Source: RGIG3009 sp045595845 (GTDB lineage Bacteria; Bacillota; Clostridia; Oscillospirales; Acutalibacteraceae). From it: DNA of 64,000 bases. The stretch lies in contig JAZOBF010000019.1 of the NCBI GenBank assembly GCA_045595845.1, forward strand, positions 6,758 through 70,757, given 5' to 3'. Position numbers and translations under genes: made by a program. Positions 9,454 through 17,145 of this stretch are shown piece by piece. The notes below the pieces were generated by a model. That model saw only the letters and a list, made by a program, of their open reading frames with translations. It made no database searches and was not told where the DNA came from. The stretch's first letter is position 1; each line of letters opens with the position of its first letter.

Positions 9454-9837
9454 TTATTGCGTCTTTTCTTTCTTTTCCGTTTCCTTTTGATCGTCCAATA
9501 CGACGCCGGCAATATGAACATTCACCTTGGTAACCGGCCGACCGGTCATGGACTGTACTTCCTCTTTTACAACGCGCTGTACCTGGCCCGCAACATCCGG
9601 AATACGGACGCCGAGTTTGAGGTTGATATACAGATCGATAATCGTTTCACTTTCGTTGTTAACGACCGCCACATATTTCGTAGCAGAATTGCCAACAAGG
9701 CCGCGCAGGTCTTTCGTGCGGGGCGCCATACCTGCCACGCCCGGCACCTCGGCTGCTGCCGTACTGGCAATCGTTGCAATCACTTCTTCGGAAATGATGC
9801 AGCGCCCTTCCGGAGTTTGATATCCTTTGTCACCCAT
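9454..9837 (-). CDS. Asp23/Gls24 family envelope stress protein
   Basis: This 127-residue protein shows the Asp23/Gls24 (DUF322) pattern: ISEEVIATIASTAAAEVPGVAGM near residue 15, a central VVNNESETIIDLYINLKLGVRIPDVAGQVQ and VKVNVHIAGVVL near the C-terminus. Family members are membrane-peripheral proteins tied to cell-envelope homeostasis. In Firmicutes a homologue (YqhY) sits directly before nusB, as here. A strong AAAGGAGG precedes the ATG. Confidence 0.9.
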   Translation of the reverse strand: MGDKGYQTPEGRCIISEEVIATIASTAAAEVPGVAGMAPRTKDLRGLVGNSATKYVAVVNNESETIIDLYINLKLGVRIPDVAGQVQRVVKEEVQSMTGRPVTKVNVHIAGVVLDDQKETEKKEKTQ

Positions 9838-9908
9838 GACGATGACCTCCTTTTATCGTTATGGCTTTATTATATACCATAAACCACCCGAAGGGCAACT
9901 GTTTTTTA

Positions 9909-10460
9909 TTATTTTACGGTAACAATATTAATATTTTGTGCCAAAATGTTGGCTTGCGAGGTAACAACCTGTGAAATTTTTGCCGTATCCTGTACGGTCA
10001 GACTGTCACTTTGCACCACGACGCTGCACGCATCGTCGGCAATATATACCACACAATCCGCAAAACCTTTGGCCTTGATTAAGTTTTCGATGTTGCTTTC
10101 CTGCTCGATTGCCTTGGTAATGGCAATTGCTTGAGCGGTGGCGGTTTGTTTTTGCGCATCCGTTGCTTTGACATCACTAAGTAACTCTTTTACCGTCTGT
10201 ACCGCTTCTTCGCGAGAATCTTTTCTACTCTTTCGCGCCTGTTCAAAATATTCCGCGGCCGTAGGTGTATCCGTCCCACCGTTGACATTGATGGCCTCAC
10301 CGAGTGTCTTGTCGTCATTGGGCTGCTCTGTCTGTGTACCGCCGTTCTCAAGCATATCGGTAGGATTCGGCGCAAAAAAATAATTAAGATAGATCGCTAC
10401 ACCGAGTGCAAGTACCAAAGTGCCCAATAATACTGTTTTTTTACCGAGAAACTGTTTCAT
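9909..10460 (-). CDS. spoIIIAH: Stage III sporulation protein AH
   Basis: SpoIIIAH is a mother-cell protein whose extracellular YscJ/FliF-like domain meets forespore SpoIIQ in the feeding-tube channel. The 183-residue protein has one N-terminal membrane helix (about 8-30), an acidic/Thr-rich spacer, then SRKDSREEAVQTVKELLSD and the conserved C-terminal domain ending AQNINIVTVK. It is the last gene of the spoIIIA operon and has a GGAG Shine-Dalgarno. Confidence 0.93.
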   Translation of the reverse strand: MKQFLGKKTVLLGTLVLALGVAIYLNYFFAPNPTDMLENGGTQTEQPNDDKTLGEAINVNGGTDTPTAAEYFEQARKSRKDSREEAVQTVKELLSDVKATDAQKQTATAQAIAITKAIEQESNIENLIKAKGFADCVVYIADDACSVVVQSDSLTVQDTAKISQVVTSQANILAQNINIVTVK

Positions 10461-10475
10461 ATGCTGACTCCTTTT

Positions 10476-11018
10476 TTATGATAATTTTGTAACACACACG
10501 CGTTTGGAAGAAATGTTCAGCGCAACCGTTACCGCTTGTGATACACGGTTGCATACCTGCTCATTATCCCCGCCTTCGCACACCACAACTACGCCCCGTA
10601 CAGTCGGCTGGATTTCTGTCACAAGAAGACCCTCGCGGCCCTTTTCGGTTTCGATGATAACAGCCGTGCTTTCGTTGTCATCCCGCTCTGTCAGTCGCGT
10701 ATCTCCCCCGCTGACATCTTCTTGACGATCGGAATTCGTGCGTTCCTCCGTGGCGTATACATATTCGACGCCGTTCTCCAGTGTCACCATCACCCGACAC
10801 GCGCCCACACCGTCAATGCTTTCCACTAACGCCGTCAGCCGTTCCTCCGTACTGCGAATATACTCTTGTGCTGTCAAAGCCGTCACTTCACTCACCTTTT
10901 CGGGAATAAATTCCGGAATGATAAGCAGCAATACCCCAATGATTCCACCGACGAGAAGTGCCTTTCGTGCTTTGTCGGATTGGGCAAACGCCCTCAAGCG
11001 TTTTTGAATAACCTGCAT
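10476..11018 (-). CDS. spoIIIAG: Stage III sporulation protein AG
   Basis: SpoIIIAG forms a large ring related to secretion-system rings in the engulfment membrane. The 180-residue product has a single membrane helix (about 20-38: ALLVGGIIGVLLLIIPEF) and a C-terminal ring-building motif fold with VDSIDGVGACRVMVTLENG-like and PTVRGVVVVCEGGDN segments. The ATG follows GAGGAGTGAG. It lies between spoIIIAF and spoIIIAH in canonical order. Confidence 0.93.
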   Translation of the reverse strand: MQVIQKRLRAFAQSDKARKALLVGGIIGVLLLIIPEFIPEKVSEVTALTAQEYIRSTEERLTALVESIDGVGACRVMVTLENGVEYVYATEERTNSDRQEDVSGGDTRLTERDDNESTAVIIETEKGREGLLVTEIQPTVRGVVVVCEGGDNEQVCNRVSQAVTVALNISSKRVCVTKLS

Positions 11019-11024
11019 GTTCTC

Positions 11025-11498
11025 TCACTCCTCTGTTTTGACGACAACCGTCGTTTCCAGTTGTTTTTCCAACACCTCCCGCACCACTGCCGCCGTCGGC
11101 ACACTTTGTTTGTCCACATGAATGGTAATCTGCTTCATATATATGCCTCCCGTCTCCGAAGTATCCGTCATAACCTCAACTTTTTTTGCCGTAATATTGC
11201 GCGCTGCCAACGCCTCGTTGACCACCTGTGTCACAGCCGACTCAATCTGTACCGTCAACTGCTCGTTCACCCGTTGTTCCAATAACCCATCGACAATATC
11301 CTGTGGCACGAAATCTAAATTTAAATCGGGTAACGAGGTAAGTTTCATTAGCGGCAATACCAACGCGCACAGAAAAAATGATGCGGTTATCAGTGAAAAC
11401 AGTTTGCCGCTCCCCGCCTTAGGCGCCAGCAAACGGATAGCAGAACACCCCAATGCCGCCACACACACAGCGGCACCCCAAGCGCGTATCTCATTCAT
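11025..11498 (-). CDS. spoIIIAF: Stage III sporulation protein AF
   Basis: The 157-residue protein has two N-terminal membrane helices (about 7-25 and 34-55) and a soluble C-terminal domain with the family pattern ITIHVDKQS. Like SpoIIIAG and AH it belongs to the SpoIIIA-SpoIIQ channel. The start at 11498 overlaps the spoIIIAE stop (ATGA); an ORF extension upstream lies inside spoIIIAE and is rejected. Confidence 0.88.
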   Translation of the reverse strand: MNEIRAWGAAVCVAALGCSAIRLLAPKAGSGKLFSLITASFFLCALVLPLMKLTSLPDLNLDFVPQDIVDGLLEQRVNEQLTVQIESAVTQVVNEALAARNITAKKVEVMTDTSETGGIYMKQITIHVDKQSVPTAAVVREVLEKQLETTVVVKTEE

Positions 11499-12634
11499 GT
11501 AATCCCTCCCACCGCGATCGTAATAACCGTCAGCGATATCGTCAGCAGCAAGCCGCTCACGCACAGTACTCCCACCAAACAACGCGTAATTCCGTGTGCT
11601 GTCTTCAGAAGTGACGAAAATGAGTGTAAGCTGAACATATCCGATGCCATTTCACCGATAGAGAGCATAATATTCCATAAAACGCAGGATGCCAATGGCG
11701 GCAGAATGATGATCAGCGTAGCCGCCACGCCAAAGCATCCGATTGTGGAACGCAGAAGATGTAAACACCCGCGAATGGTAGAAAACACCTCACTGAGGGA
11801 GGCACCTACGACGGGTATAAAATGAGATATGGAAAACCGCATCGCTCGATCACTGAGTCGGTCTGCCGCGCCGCCCGTAAGAGATTGCAGGGATAAAATA
11901 CCCGCAAACAGCACCATACCCAGTGTTAATAACCAAGTTGTCACTTTACCGGTCATCGCGCCCACTCTGCCAAGCGGTAACTCCGGCGTAAGAGAACCGG
12001 TCAGTCCCAACGCCAACGAGACAGACAACAGCGGTACGATTATTGTCCCCGACACCCACGACAGGAACTCAGCGGCATATAGGACCAAAGACTGAAAAGA
12101 TACGGCAACAGAGGCTTGACCGCCGGCGACGAGAACGCCCGCATACACCGGCACAAAACTGGTCATAAACACCGATACCGATTCCATCGCCTCACGCACT
12201 CGCTCCAGCTGTTCGGCAAGCGGCAACATCACGCTTGTACATGCGGCAAGTGCACAGATAACACCGAATACCGACGATACTTCTTCGGTGCGCAAGGTTT
12301 GACGCATCCCGTCCACCCACGCGTACAGCAACAGAATACCGAGCACCGTTCCGCCGACGGCAAGCGGCTCTCCCGCTACGCGTCTGCACAATGCCCATAG
12401 TTCTTTTAACCAAGAACCGGTATCCGTTTGTGTAAATGTGTTCGGATCCAGAGAATCAATATGTAGACGCTCAAGTAAGGCAAGTGTGTCTTCCGGCAAA
12501 GCTTGTAACAGCTCCTGCGCACCGCTTGCCTCCAACTGTTCGCGGTATAACTCGTCCAGCGTTTGTGCCTGTGCGGGCAAAACGCACAACACCGACAAGA
12601 AAACCGTTAAAAGGCACACTTTTACGATTCTCAT
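11495..12634 (-). CDS. spoIIIAE: Stage III sporulation protein AE
   Basis: SpoIIIAE is a polytopic membrane component of the SpoIIIA channel. The 379-residue product has a cleavable-type signal (ending AQAQT near residue 25), a soluble segment, and about seven or eight hydrophobic helices from residue 80 onward, with SISHFIPVVGASLSEVFSTIRG typical of the family. I place the start at 12634 with AGGATAG upstream. Confidence 0.93.
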   Translation of the reverse strand: MRIVKVCLLTVFLSVLCVLPAQAQTLDELYREQLEASGAQELLQALPEDTLALLERLHIDSLDPNTFTQTDTGSWLKELWALCRRVAGEPLAVGGTVLGILLLYAWVDGMRQTLRTEEVSSVFGVICALAACTSVMLPLAEQLERVREAMESVSVFMTSFVPVYAGVLVAGGQASVAVSFQSLVLYAAEFLSWVSGTIIVPLLSVSLALGLTGSLTPELPLGRVGAMTGKVTTWLLTLGMVLFAGILSLQSLTGGAADRLSDRAMRFSISHFIPVVGASLSEVFSTIRGCLHLLRSTIGCFGVAATLIIILPPLASCVLWNIMLSIGEMASDMFSLHSFSSLLKTAHGITRCLVGVLCVSGLLLTISLTVITIAVGGIT

Positions 12635-12638
12635 ACCG

Positions 12639-13031
12639 CTATCCTTTCCCCATGAGTGATAACGCAATATCACCGATTTTTTGAAACAGCGGTAATGCCA
12701 AAGCCATCAAAGTAAGTTTTCCCGCCAATTCCGTTTTTGCCGCAAGCCCCTGCTCGCCCGCATCACGGCATGCATCGGCGGCGAGTTGCGTAATAAGGCA
12801 AATACCGAGTGCTTTGAATAAAATCGGTATGTATTCGCCCGATAAACCTGCAGTTTCCAACATCCCGCGTATCGTCGTTAACAGCGGCGCCATATAGCCA
12901 ATCACCGCCGCTGTGATCAAAATACCCGCGATCAAGGTAATGCCCATAGCTTGTTCGGGATGGGAGCGACGAAGCATGACCGCCAAAAACGCCGTAATAA
13001 CTGCCACCGCCGCGATTGCCGTCCACTCCAT
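12639..13031 (-). CDS. spoIIIAD: Stage III sporulation protein AD
   Basis: The 130-residue membrane protein has three or four hydrophobic helices and an ITQLAADACRDAGEQGLAAKTELAGK segment typical of SpoIIIAD. It is part of the mother-cell side of the SpoIIIA complex. It starts 2 bp after spoIIIAC; no strong Shine-Dalgarno is visible, so translation is probably coupled. Confidence 0.92.
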   Translation of the reverse strand: MEWTAIAAVAVITAFLAVMLRRSHPEQAMGITLIAGILITAAVIGYMAPLLTTIRGMLETAGLSGEYIPILFKALGICLITQLAADACRDAGEQGLAAKTELAGKLTLMALALPLFQKIGDIALSLMGKG

Positions 13032-13033
13032 CG

Positions 13034-13228
13034 TTATAACCCAAATACCGATTTGACCATGCGAAATAAACCACTGATCTCGGTCACAATCATGGTCAAT
13101 ACGACAATCAGCCCCGCCAAAGTCGTCAGCATCGCCTGTTCCTCGCGTCCCGAACGAATCAGCACTTGATTCAGCACCGCCACAATGATACCGATTGCCG
13201 CAATCTTAAAGATAAGATCCACTTCCAT
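13034..13228 (-). CDS. spoIIIAC: Stage III sporulation protein AC
   Basis: The 64-residue protein has two membrane helices (about 5-25 and 32-55) and the IFKIAAIGIIVAVLNQVLIRSGREEQA pattern of SpoIIIAC. It shows the usual family length and has an AGGAGAGG Shine-Dalgarno. Confidence 0.93.
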   Translation of the reverse strand: MEVDLIFKIAAIGIIVAVLNQVLIRSGREEQAMLTTLAGLIVVLTMIVTEISGLFRMVKSVFGL

Positions 13229-13246
13229 AGTCTTCCGCCTCTCCTT

Positions 13247-13756
13247 TTACAAAAGCATCAGTGCCGCCGCACTGCCGCCGCAAAGCCCGAGTGCCGTATA
13301 CAGCCCGCTTCTTGTGTGAGCTTCTGTCATGCGTTCTTCCAAGCACACCCGAACCAATCGGGAATACTGTTCGCAATGATGCAGTTCGCCTGTGATATCC
13401 GCCGTACCCAGTCCCTCGACAAAATCCAAAAGCAGCGTGGTTTCGCGCTCAGAAAGTGCATATTCGCAAGAGTGCTTATGCACGCTTTCCCGCCATGCCG
13501 AGCGGAAATCCCCGTCGGATGACAAATTGGTAACCGTCTCCCGTAAAAGCGAAAACGCGGAAAACTCCGAGGTGTTAGCCAATGAGCGAAACACCTCGCC
13601 CATCGGCATCGCCGTGTAACGAATTTTCTCCGAAACTTGTTGTAAAAGCCGCTCAAAGAGAGACAGAAAAGTAATACGCTTTATCAGAGTGCGTCGTGCC
13701 GTCATGCCGATCCCCAATCCCGTCAGCAACAGTGTCAACGCTCCGATTCCTTTCAT
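13247..13756 (-). CDS. spoIIIAB: Stage III sporulation protein AB
   Basis: The 169-residue protein has an N-terminal membrane helix (GALTLLLTGLGIGMTA), a soluble helical domain with EKIRYTAMPMGEVFRSLA, and a C-terminal helix (GLCGGSAAALMLL), the layout of SpoIIIAB. The start at 13756 gives this conserved N-terminus; it lies 104 bp inside the 3' end of spoIIIAA. Confidence 0.9.
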   Translation of the reverse strand: MKGIGALTLLLTGLGIGMTARRTLIKRITFLSLFERLLQQVSEKIRYTAMPMGEVFRSLANTSEFSAFSLLRETVTNLSSDGDFRSAWRESVHKHSCEYALSERETTLLLDFVEGLGTADITGELHHCEQYSRLVRVCLEERMTEAHTRSGLYTALGLCGGSAAALMLL

Positions 13757-14654
13757 GCAACCATTCCTCCGTTCGCAACACTTGCGCAATACGGCCGGGG
13801 GCATGCCGACCGTGCAGGAAAATCAAGTAATCAAATATGCCACGCTCCAGCAAATTATACAGCCCTTGTCGTTTACAGAGAAGATCAGCGGTACCCGCGT
13901 GGACGGTGGCAATTGTCGGAACACCGCGTAAAAACCCATCACAAACCGCCTCCAACTCATCCGTATCGCCCAATTCATCCAGCAGCACCGCCTGTGGTGC
14001 CAAACAGCGTATCGCCTGTTCCAGCCCAACGGCTTTGGGGACGTAACGCAATACATCACAACCGATGAGCGAATCCACCCCCGACAATTCTCCACGCTCA
14101 TCAATCACCGTCACCGAGAGCCGCCGCCGCGAAAACTGATGCGCCAAGTCACGCAATATACTGGTTTTTCCGCCGCTCGGTTCACTGCATATCAACGCGC
14201 TGTGTACCTGATCATCATACAAAACCCGCATCAAAGATTCGGCGCAACCGTCATGAACGCGAGCAACGCGAATACACAACGATGTAATCGCACGATACCC
14301 GACAATACACCCATCTTCCGCCACGGCGGTGCCGGCAATTCCCACTCGGCATCCTCCAACCGTCACGAACCCGCGTCGCAGTTCCTCTTGATGCGCATAA
14401 ACGGAATATTCTAACATCCGATCGACAGTTTGCCGCAGCAAGTGTTCTTCACACAAGACACCGTCAGCTCGGCGTTCTGTCAGGACACCTTTATCGGTCA
14501 AAAAATATTCTTCTCCGCCAATTCCAAACGATACGGCCTGTCCTGCCCGCAAGCGAATCTCTTGTACACGGCACATGTGTGATGGCGCGATTGACAGCAA
14601 GGGTATTTGCCATACAGACGGCAACAACGATACCGCCGCTCGATACCCATTCAT
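13653..14654 (-). CDS. spoIIIAA: Stage III sporulation protein AA (ATPase)
   Basis: SpoIIIAA is a cytoplasmic secretion-type ATPase that energises the SpoIIIA channel. The 333-residue product carries EIRLRAGQ near residue 35, YSVYAHQEELRRGFVTVGGCRVG near 95, a Walker A SEPSGGKTS near 165 in which the usual first glycine is serine, and a Walker B AVLLDELGDTDE near 225. The ATG at 14654 is favoured over a GTG at 14660 that abuts the Shine-Dalgarno. The C-terminus runs 104 bp into spoIIIAB, longer than family members I remember. Confidence 0.92.
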   Translation of the reverse strand: MNGYRAAVSLLPSVWQIPLLSIAPSHMCRVQEIRLRAGQAVSFGIGGEEYFLTDKGVLTERRADGVLCEEHLLRQTVDRMLEYSVYAHQEELRRGFVTVGGCRVGIAGTAVAEDGCIVGYRAITSLCIRVARVHDGCAESLMRVLYDDQVHSALICSEPSGGKTSILRDLAHQFSRRRLSVTVIDERGELSGVDSLIGCDVLRYVPKAVGLEQAIRCLAPQAVLLDELGDTDELEAVCDGFLRGVPTIATVHAGTADLLCKRQGLYNLLERGIFDYLIFLHGRHAPGRIAQVLRTEEWLHERNRSVDTVADGIGDRHDGTTHSDKAYYFSVSL

Positions 14655-14661
14655 TGTCACT

Positions 14662-14700
14662 CCCCCTGCCTGTCCTATTCGTATGCACGGTTCAACTTCG
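14662..14700 (-). promoter_or_regulatory. Possible sigma-E-type promoter of the spoIIIA operon
   Basis: On the minus strand CATACGAAT occurs about 30 bp upstream of spoIIIAA. It resembles the sigma-E -10 element (CATACAnT) known to drive spoIIIA in Bacillus. The -35 side (TTCTATC, 14 bp further) fits only weakly. Confidence 0.35.
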
Positions 14701-14710
14701 ATAGAACAAA

Positions 14711-14748
14711 AAAGCGACAGGCACGCTCAAGAGCGTGCCTGTCGCTTT
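14711..14748 (-). terminator. Strong intrinsic terminator upstream of spoIIIA
   Basis: Two perfect 18-nt arms (AAAGCGACAGGCACGCTC and its complement) are separated by 2 nt and followed on the minus strand by six T. It terminates a minus-strand transcript that starts further right, before spoIIIAA begins. Confidence 0.85.
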
Positions 14749-14845
14749 CGTTTAGAGGGGTGTTTTGAGGAGGGGTAATGTACTCCCGACAGAACAGTTT
14801 CGGTGCGGCGCCTCCCCTGTTCTCTGAGTACATTTGCAGTGTATC
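14711..14845 (-). ncRNA. Candidate small structured RNA or leader before spoIIIAA
   Basis: On the minus strand, nested stems ATGTACTC/GAGTACAT (outer, near 14834 and 14780) and AGAACAG/CTGTTCT (inner) enclose a loop containing AGGGGAGG. A CCCCTCC just 3' of the outer stem could pair with that loop to make a pseudoknot. The stretch ends in the strong terminator at 14711-14748 and contains no convincing ORF. I do not recognise a known riboswitch class. It could be a free-standing sRNA or a terminating leader of the spoIIIA operon. Confidence 0.45.
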
Positions 14846-14910
14846 ATATGCCTTATTTTAAAATGTGAATTGAACATGAATAAACTGTAAGAAAATTTTT
14901 ATAAAAAACT

Positions 14911-14924
14911 CAAACAAATGTTTG
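14911..14924 (+). promoter_or_regulatory. LexA box in the lexA promoter
   Basis: CAAACAAATGTTTG is a perfect 5-4-5 inverted repeat close to the Gram-positive LexA box (CGAACN4GTTCG). It overlaps the -35 hexamer TTGCAT (14922-14927), which is 17 bp from TATACT (14945-14950), so bound LexA would block its own promoter. Confidence 0.8.
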
Positions 14925-14950
14925 CATTTTCGAAAAAGGTGTGTTATACT
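14922..14950 (+). promoter_or_regulatory. lexA promoter
   Basis: TTGCAT, a 17-bp spacer and TATACT stand about 23 bp upstream of the lexA start codon. Confidence 0.75.
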
Positions 14951-14972
14951 GATTACCGAAAGGGTGATATAG

Positions 14973-15560
14973 ATGAAACCTTTAAATCCAAAACAAGAAA
15001 AAATGTTAGCGTTTCTCAAAGAACGCATCCGCACCGGCGTGCCGCCAACCGTGCGTGAAATATGTGCGGCCGCCGACATTAAATCCACTTCCACGGTACA
15101 CGCCTATCTTCAAAAATTTGAGGAAGCAGGGTATATTAATCGCGAAACGGGCTTAACCCGTTCGATACGCATGCCGGGCGAATCCGTATCCCGTGTCCCG
15201 CTGTTAGGTAAAGTAACCGCCGGTTTGCCCATTTTGGCGGTCGAAGAAGTGGAGGATTATGTCCCCTACTCCGGCGGCGGCTACCCCACCGAAGAACTGT
15301 TTGCGTTGCGCGTATCGGGCACCAGTATGCTGAACGCCGGTATTTTGGATCATGATATTGTGATCGTCCACAAAACACCCGCCGCAAACAACGGTGATAT
15401 CGTTGTTGCACTTGTCGATGACGAAGCTACCGTAAAACGCATTTATTTCGAGAAAGGTCACATCCGTTTGCAACCCGAAAACGACGCTTTTGAGCCGATT
15501 ATTGTCAAAGAAGCGGTTGTGCTCGGGAAAGTGGTTTCGCTATTGCGAAATTTCGGTTGA
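14973..15560 (+). CDS. lexA: LexA SOS repressor
   Basis: LexA represses SOS genes and cleaves itself when RecA is activated by DNA damage. The 195-residue protein has an N-terminal winged helix (MKPLNPKQEKMLAFLKERI, VPPTVREICAA), the Ala-Gly cleavage site in GKVTAGLP (about residue 80), the catalytic serine in SGTSMLNAGI (about 115) and the catalytic lysine in EATVKR (about 152). Transcription appears autoregulated through the box at 14911. Confidence 0.96.
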   Translation: MKPLNPKQEKMLAFLKERIRTGVPPTVREICAAADIKSTSTVHAYLQKFEEAGYINRETGLTRSIRMPGESVSRVPLLGKVTAGLPILAVEEVEDYVPYSGGGYPTEELFALRVSGTSMLNAGILDHDIVIVHKTPAANNGDIVVALVDDEATVKRIYFEKGHIRLQPENDAFEPIIVKEAVVLGKVVSLLRNFG

Positions 15561-15585
15561 CAACCGCCTGATATTTGCATATACT
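15557..15585 (+). promoter_or_regulatory. tmRNA promoter
   Basis: TTGACA (15557-15562), a 17-bp spacer and TATACT (15580-15585) form a near-consensus promoter. The -35 overlaps the lexA stop codon, and the tmRNA 5' end lies about 38 bp downstream of the -10. Confidence 0.8.
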
Positions 15586-15622
15586 AATACTCCGCCGTGT
15601 TTGAGAGCGCACGACGGAATAT

Positions 15623-15974
15623 GGGGGCGCAAAGGTTTCGACGGGGATTGTGAGCCCTGGTAAGCGAGTAGCGGTGCAGGACCGCTATAAACCCTGCAAT
15701 CTTTTTAAAATAAACGACAACTCTAAAGTTGCTCTCGCTGCTTAATTAATAGCAGCCGTTCCGTCCCGAAGTACCGCGGTCGGGAACGGAGCGTCGATTA
15801 GCGGTGAACGTGAACAAAGCTCTGTCGCAGGCTTTGTCATGACTGAGCGACTACCGTAGCCAAAAGCCTGCCCATCGGCGTTTGGCGAGGGGAATCTTAA
15901 ACGATCGGCTGCACTCGGAGAAAGCCACGGTAAGTAATTTTCGGACAGGGGTTCGATTCCCCTCGTCTCCACCA
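15623..15974 (+). ncRNA. ssrA: Transfer-messenger RNA (ssrA)
   Basis: tmRNA rescues stalled ribosomes and tags the nascent peptide for proteolysis. The 5' end GGGGGCG pairs over 7 bp (with G-U pairs) with CGTCTCC before the encoded ACCA; the conserved GGTTTCGACGGGG follows the 5' end, and the TTCGATTCC T-loop lies near the 3' end. The tag frame reads NDNSKVALAA and stops at TAA; the codon just before it is ATA, so the exact resume codon is uncertain. The CCA end is encoded. Boundaries come from the acceptor-stem pairing. Confidence 0.95.
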
Positions 15975-15984
15975 AAACGCACAA

Positions 15985-16070
15985 AGACGAACCCCAAGAG
16001 TTCGTACACGGTGGGTTGTGCTCCACCAAAAAACAGAAAGACAGACCGCAAGGTTTGTCTTTTTTGTTGT
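15985..16070 (+). terminator. tmRNA terminator region with a partial duplication
   Basis: Two similar units follow the tmRNA. Each begins CTCCACCAAAA, then an AAAGAC-containing hairpin: GACGAAC/GTTCGTAC first, then AGACAGACC/GGTTTGTCT (16040-16060), followed by TTTTTTG. The second hairpin with its T-run is a good terminator. The repeated CTCCACCA looks like a copy of the tmRNA 3' end. Confidence 0.65.
16049..16068 (+). repeat. Direct repeat, left copy, flanking the HTH-PAP2 segment
   Basis: CAAGGTTTGTCTTTTTTGTT here matches 17887-17906 at 19 of 20 positions. It overlaps the tmRNA terminator. Confidence 0.6.
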
Positions 16071-16432
16071 TTAGCGAGGGGAATCGAAAGGGCGTTAAAA
16101 AAACAGTCCGGTGGACTGTTTTTAGCCCGTAGCGTTGTGCCGCCCGTCAGCACTGTACCGAAACTCGCAGACGAGATAAAGCCGCCCCCTCATCCCCACC
16201 ATAAAAGAACGGAAGTTGTAATACCCTTGGTATTGCCACTTCCGTTCTTTTTCTATTTCTAAAAACCTATGTCGCATAAAAATTCCCCACGCCTTGGCAT
16301 AAAGAATTAGTTACCAGCACTTGAATCAATCCCGCTTTTTCCGTTCCGGTAGAAATCTTCGTATTTATGTGATATAATGTGTACAACAAATAAAACTTTA
16401 CGCACATTGACTTTTGAGAAAGAGCAGATATT
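16071..16432. other. Gene-free stretch downstream of tmRNA
   Basis: No convincing coding region. It contains GAGGGGAATCGAA (about 16075), the reverse complement of part of the tmRNA T-arm, a long hairpin AAGAACGGAAGT/ACTTCCGTTCTT (16206-16252), and an extended -10 box TGATATAAT (16370-16378) that probably serves the HTH gene at 16433. Confidence 0.6.
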
Positions 16433-17038
16433 ATGGAATTTAACGAAAAATTACAGAACCTCCGAAAGCAAAAAGGACTTACTCAAGAAGAACTTGCGCA
16501 GTCGCTTTATGTGTCGCGAACTGCAATTTCAAAATGGGAATCGGGTAGAGGGTATCCTAATATAGATTCCCTAAAAGTGATAGCAAATTTTTTTGGTATA
16601 TCGATTGATGAATTACTGTCGGGCGATGAGTTGTTGACCATAGCAGAAGAAGATACCAAGCAAAAAGAAAAGCATCTTCGCGACTTGGTGTTTGGTTTAC
16701 TCGATTGTAGTATTGCCATGTTTTTCTTTCTGCCGTTCTTTGGTCAGAAAGCAGATGCGATTATACAAGAAGTATCTCTTGCATCTCTTACCGAAATTGC
16801 GCCATATTTGAGAACAGTATATTTTGTTGTTGTGATTGGAATTATAGTATCCGGAATTTTAACCCTTGCTCTGCAAAATTGCTATCAAGCATTTTGGGTA
16901 AAGAGTAAAAGTATAATATCGTTAGCAGTAAATGCGGTTGCCGCGCTCCTTTTTATTGTTAGCTCGCAACCGTATGCAGCAGCATTTCTGTTCATATTCT
17001 TGGTAATAAAGGTGTTAACGCTCGTAAAATGGCAATGA
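16433..17038 (+). CDS. XRE-family HTH regulator with membrane C-terminus
   Basis: The 201-residue protein begins with a Cro/CI-type helix-turn-helix (about 5-60: LRKQKGLTQEELAQSLYVSRTAISKWESGRGYPNIDSL). The rest holds about four hydrophobic helices (from about residue 90). This layout is common in Firmicute membrane-tethered regulators; the ligand is unknown. The PAP2 gene follows 107 bp later in the same direction, and both lie between 20-bp direct repeats. Confidence 0.8.
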   Translation: MEFNEKLQNLRKQKGLTQEELAQSLYVSRTAISKWESGRGYPNIDSLKVIANFFGISIDELLSGDELLTIAEEDTKQKEKHLRDLVFGLLDCSIAMFFFLPFFGQKADAIIQEVSLASLTEIAPYLRTVYFVVVIGIIVSGILTLALQNCYQAFWVKSKSIISLAVNAVAALLFIVSSQPYAAAFLFIFLVIKVLTLVKWQ

Positions 17039-17145
17039 CACAAAGAGTGTCATTATTGTGACGACCTGTTTCTTGTGGTTGTTCATACCTTCTCCTAAAA
17101 TGTGTTTGAGCAAGAGCCAAATACAAAAAGGAAGTGTGAACACAA

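Noticed and set aside
15882..16262. A 126-codon plus-strand open frame overlapping the tmRNA 3' end
   Set aside because: It overlaps tmRNA and its terminator, has no Shine-Dalgarno and no recognisable domain.
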